This document shows, piece after piece, positions 7,095 to 8,006 of a DNA stretch of 8,006 bases (positions are counted from its first letter, which is position 1; each line of letters starts with the position of its first letter). The notes beneath the pieces are model-generated. The model saw only the letters and a list, made by a program, of their open reading frames with translations, made no database searches and had not been told where the DNA came from. The stretch covers positions 1 through 8,006 of the forward strand of contig JAFDBA010000096.1 of NCBI GenBank assembly GCA_019313505.1, read 5' to 3'. Source of the stretch: Deltaproteobacteria bacterium. Its GTDB lineage: Bacteria > Desulfobacterota > Desulfobacteria > Desulfobacterales > UBA11574. The position numbers and the translations under genes were made by a program.

Positions 7095-7110
7095 AGCAAA
7101 AATCGTGCCA
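7095..7110 (-). promoter_or_regulatory. Sigma-54 (-24/-12) promoter of the small zinc-ribbon gene
   Basis: The minus strand reads TGGCACGATTTTTGCT, a complete match to TGGCACG-N4-TTGCW with correct spacing. The expected start is near 7084, leaving a leader of about 60 bases before the ATG at 7024. It is the second sigma-54 site in the same direction within about 650 bp. This suggests that the small gene and the biosynthetic operon answer to the same type of activator. Confidence 0.82.
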
Positions 7111-7150
7111 GATTAGACAAATGGAATTAATTCGTTAAATTTCAGATAGT

Positions 7151-7221
7151 GATAGCTATCGAAGGAAAATAGTCCAAAATATTCTGATATAAAAACCACA
7201 ATTATTGTGTAAAAATTTACA
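7151..7221. promoter_or_regulatory. Cluster of short palindromes, candidate activator-binding region
   Basis: Three inverted repeats lie close together: GATAGCTATC (7151-7160), CACAA-TTA-TTGTG (7197-7209) and TGTAAA-AA-TTTACA (7208-7221). They fall about 70-140 bases upstream of the predicted sigma-54 start near 7084, where enhancer-binding proteins usually bind. In AT-rich DNA some palindromes arise by chance, so this is only a candidate. Confidence 0.35.
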
Positions 7222-7312
7222 TATTAGGTAATTCACGTAAGTTAGAAAAGAGGAGTAAATCGTAGGATTGTTTAGAGGGTTTGATATTTATTTAAAAACC
7301 ACAATATATGGC

Positions 7313-7435
7313 AGTTGGTGTCTTCAGGCTTTAGTGTACAATTTTGTGCCTGAAGATTCAATTACCGAAAAATGAAGGTTTAAAACCGAAATCATAAAAA
7401 GTACAGCTTGCCAAACGCACATCCTGAAGCCAACT
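7313..7435. mobile_element. MITE-like degenerate element containing repeat copy B
   Basis: The 60-bp core (7335-7394) matches copy A. Around it are imperfect outer inverted repeats: AGTTGG-TGT-CTTCAGG (7313-7328) against CCTGAAGCCAACT (7423-7435), complementary apart from a 3-base insertion. There is also an inner pair, TGTACAATTTT (7335-7345) against AAAAAGTACA (7395-7404). A further hairpin is TCTTCAGGC (7321-7329) / GCCTGAAGA (7348-7356). No transposase is present and no target-site duplication was identified. It could be a non-autonomous element or another kind of interspersed palindromic repeat. Confidence 0.5.
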
Positions 7436-7582
7436 CTTATTCGTTACATATAAAATTGAAAATGGCAAACCTTGTGAAATGAATTTGCCCTTTTTAAGAA
7501 ATTTTTTGAAAATTGTGGAGAAGGAGTTAAATGGAGAGTAACTGAATAAAATCAAGTTAAACTTTTAATTTTATCCACAAAC

Positions 7583-8006
7583 CTATTTATTAGAAGGCCA
7601 AGTCTTGTCATTCGGATCGATTCGCCAATAGTCTGCCGGCTTGCCGCACCATTCAAGAAATTTTCTTGTGTCATTGCCGAGCTGTTCTATTGTCCATTGC
7701 CGAGTAGATCGGTTCCATGTTGTATCAATCGAGGTTGTTCGGCCAGACATTTTCATATTTTCAATTCGACTCTTGCGCGACGCAATAGGCAAATGGGAGT
7801 ATGGGATGCTAATCGAAGGATCTACACCGATAAACTCAAAAATGTCGGCAAGCACTACATCTGGATCAGTAACGTACTCATCGAACCATATGATCTTGAT
7901 TCGTTGGTCCGGAAAGTGCTTCCGGTATGCGCTGATATTTTTCCAGTATCGGCTCGATTCGATAATGTTTGGCTTTTTTCGAACCATATCATTTATTGAG
8001 GTGTTT
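7583..8006 (-). CDS. Sulfotransferase family protein, C-terminal part (5' end outside window)
   Basis: The frame remains open from the stop at 7583-7585 to the right edge (141 codons), so the ATG at 7987 is probably an internal methionine and not the start. The segment matches the C-terminal half of PAPS-dependent sulfotransferases: an SSRYWKNISAYRKHFPD region, then IKIIWFDEYVTDPDVVLADI followed by FEFIGVDP, the familiar strand, acidic loop and 'FLG' helix. It ends with a KFLEWCGKPADYW-type tail. The PAPS 5'-phosphosulfate loop and catalytic His would lie upstream, outside the window. The substrate is unknown. It is separated from the biosynthetic operon by about 1.2 kb and two promoters, so co-transcription is doubtful. 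Confidence 0.75.
   Translation of the reverse strand, partial: NTSINDMVRKKPNIIESSRYWKNISAYRKHFPDQRIKIIWFDEYVTDPDVVLADIFEFIGVDPSISIPYSHLPIASRKSRIENMKMSGRTTSIDTTWNRSTRQWTIEQLGNDTRKFLEWCGKPADYWRIDPNDKTWPSNK

Larger units (their letters stand above)
7025..7582. other. Intergenic region between the small zinc-ribbon gene and the sulfotransferase
   Basis: No supportable gene is seen on either strand. The region is AT-rich and contains the sigma-54 promoter of the small gene, a group of palindromes at 7151-7221, a 13-base word (TAAAAACCACAAT) repeated at 7190-7202 and 7293-7305, and the MITE-like repeat copy B. No clear terminator for the sulfotransferase was found. Confidence 0.65.

Noticed and set aside
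7358..7555. Minus-strand 65-codon frame
   Set aside because: No convincing ribosome binding site or family motif; its 3' end runs into repeat copy B and the composition looks like random AT-rich sequence.
7583..7987. Sulfotransferase treated as a complete 134-aa protein starting at 7987
   Set aside because: The frame stays open to the window edge, no ribosome binding site precedes 7987, and the family's N-terminal PAPS-binding half is missing, so the gene is better read as partial.

Overview
The window suggests a Gram-negative-type bacterial genome of moderate GC. Coding regions look balanced and spacers are AT-rich. Two excellent sigma-54 (-24/-12) promoters, a sulfotransferase and degenerate interspersed repeats would suit a Desulfobacterota-like or similar environmental lineage. 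That assignment is inference only; no rRNA or other marker gene is present. Every gene I can support is on the minus strand, so transcription runs from right to left.

Layout from right to left (5' to 3' for the genes). (1) At the right edge is the C-terminal part of a sulfotransferase. (2) A spacer of about 560 bp holds a MITE-like repeat copy, several short palindromes and a perfect sigma-54 promoter. (3) Next is a small four-cysteine (zinc-ribbon-like) protein whose C-terminal third is encoded by a second copy of the same repeat. (4) A spacer of about 360 bp ends in a second sigma-54 promoter just upstream of the main operon. (5) The operon contains three genes. The first encodes an 848-aa ATP-dependent dikinase-like protein built like rifampin phosphotransferase and the PigC/TamQ condensing enzymes. 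The second overlaps it by ATGA and encodes a 983-aa fusion of a class III aminotransferase with an acyl-ACP-reductase-like domain. The third, after 72 bp, encodes a UbiA-family membrane protein that runs off the left edge.

How they may work together. The fusion protein keeps the PLP lysine, the reductase cysteine and a nucleotide-binding loop. The natural prediction is acyl thioester to aldehyde to primary amine. This is the logic of the TamH/PigE step in tambjamine and prodigiosin biosynthesis, where the amine is then joined to a bipyrrole aldehyde by TamQ/PigC, an ATP-grasp plus phosphohistidine enzyme. Finding both enzyme types translationally coupled, followed by a UbiA protein in place of visible pyrrole genes, suggests an uncharacterised amine-forming and amine-coupling pathway, perhaps for a lipid-like or prenylated product. 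The product and coupling partner cannot be read from this window. A sigma-54 promoter implies that the operon is switched on by an ATP-dependent enhancer-binding activator rather than being constitutive.
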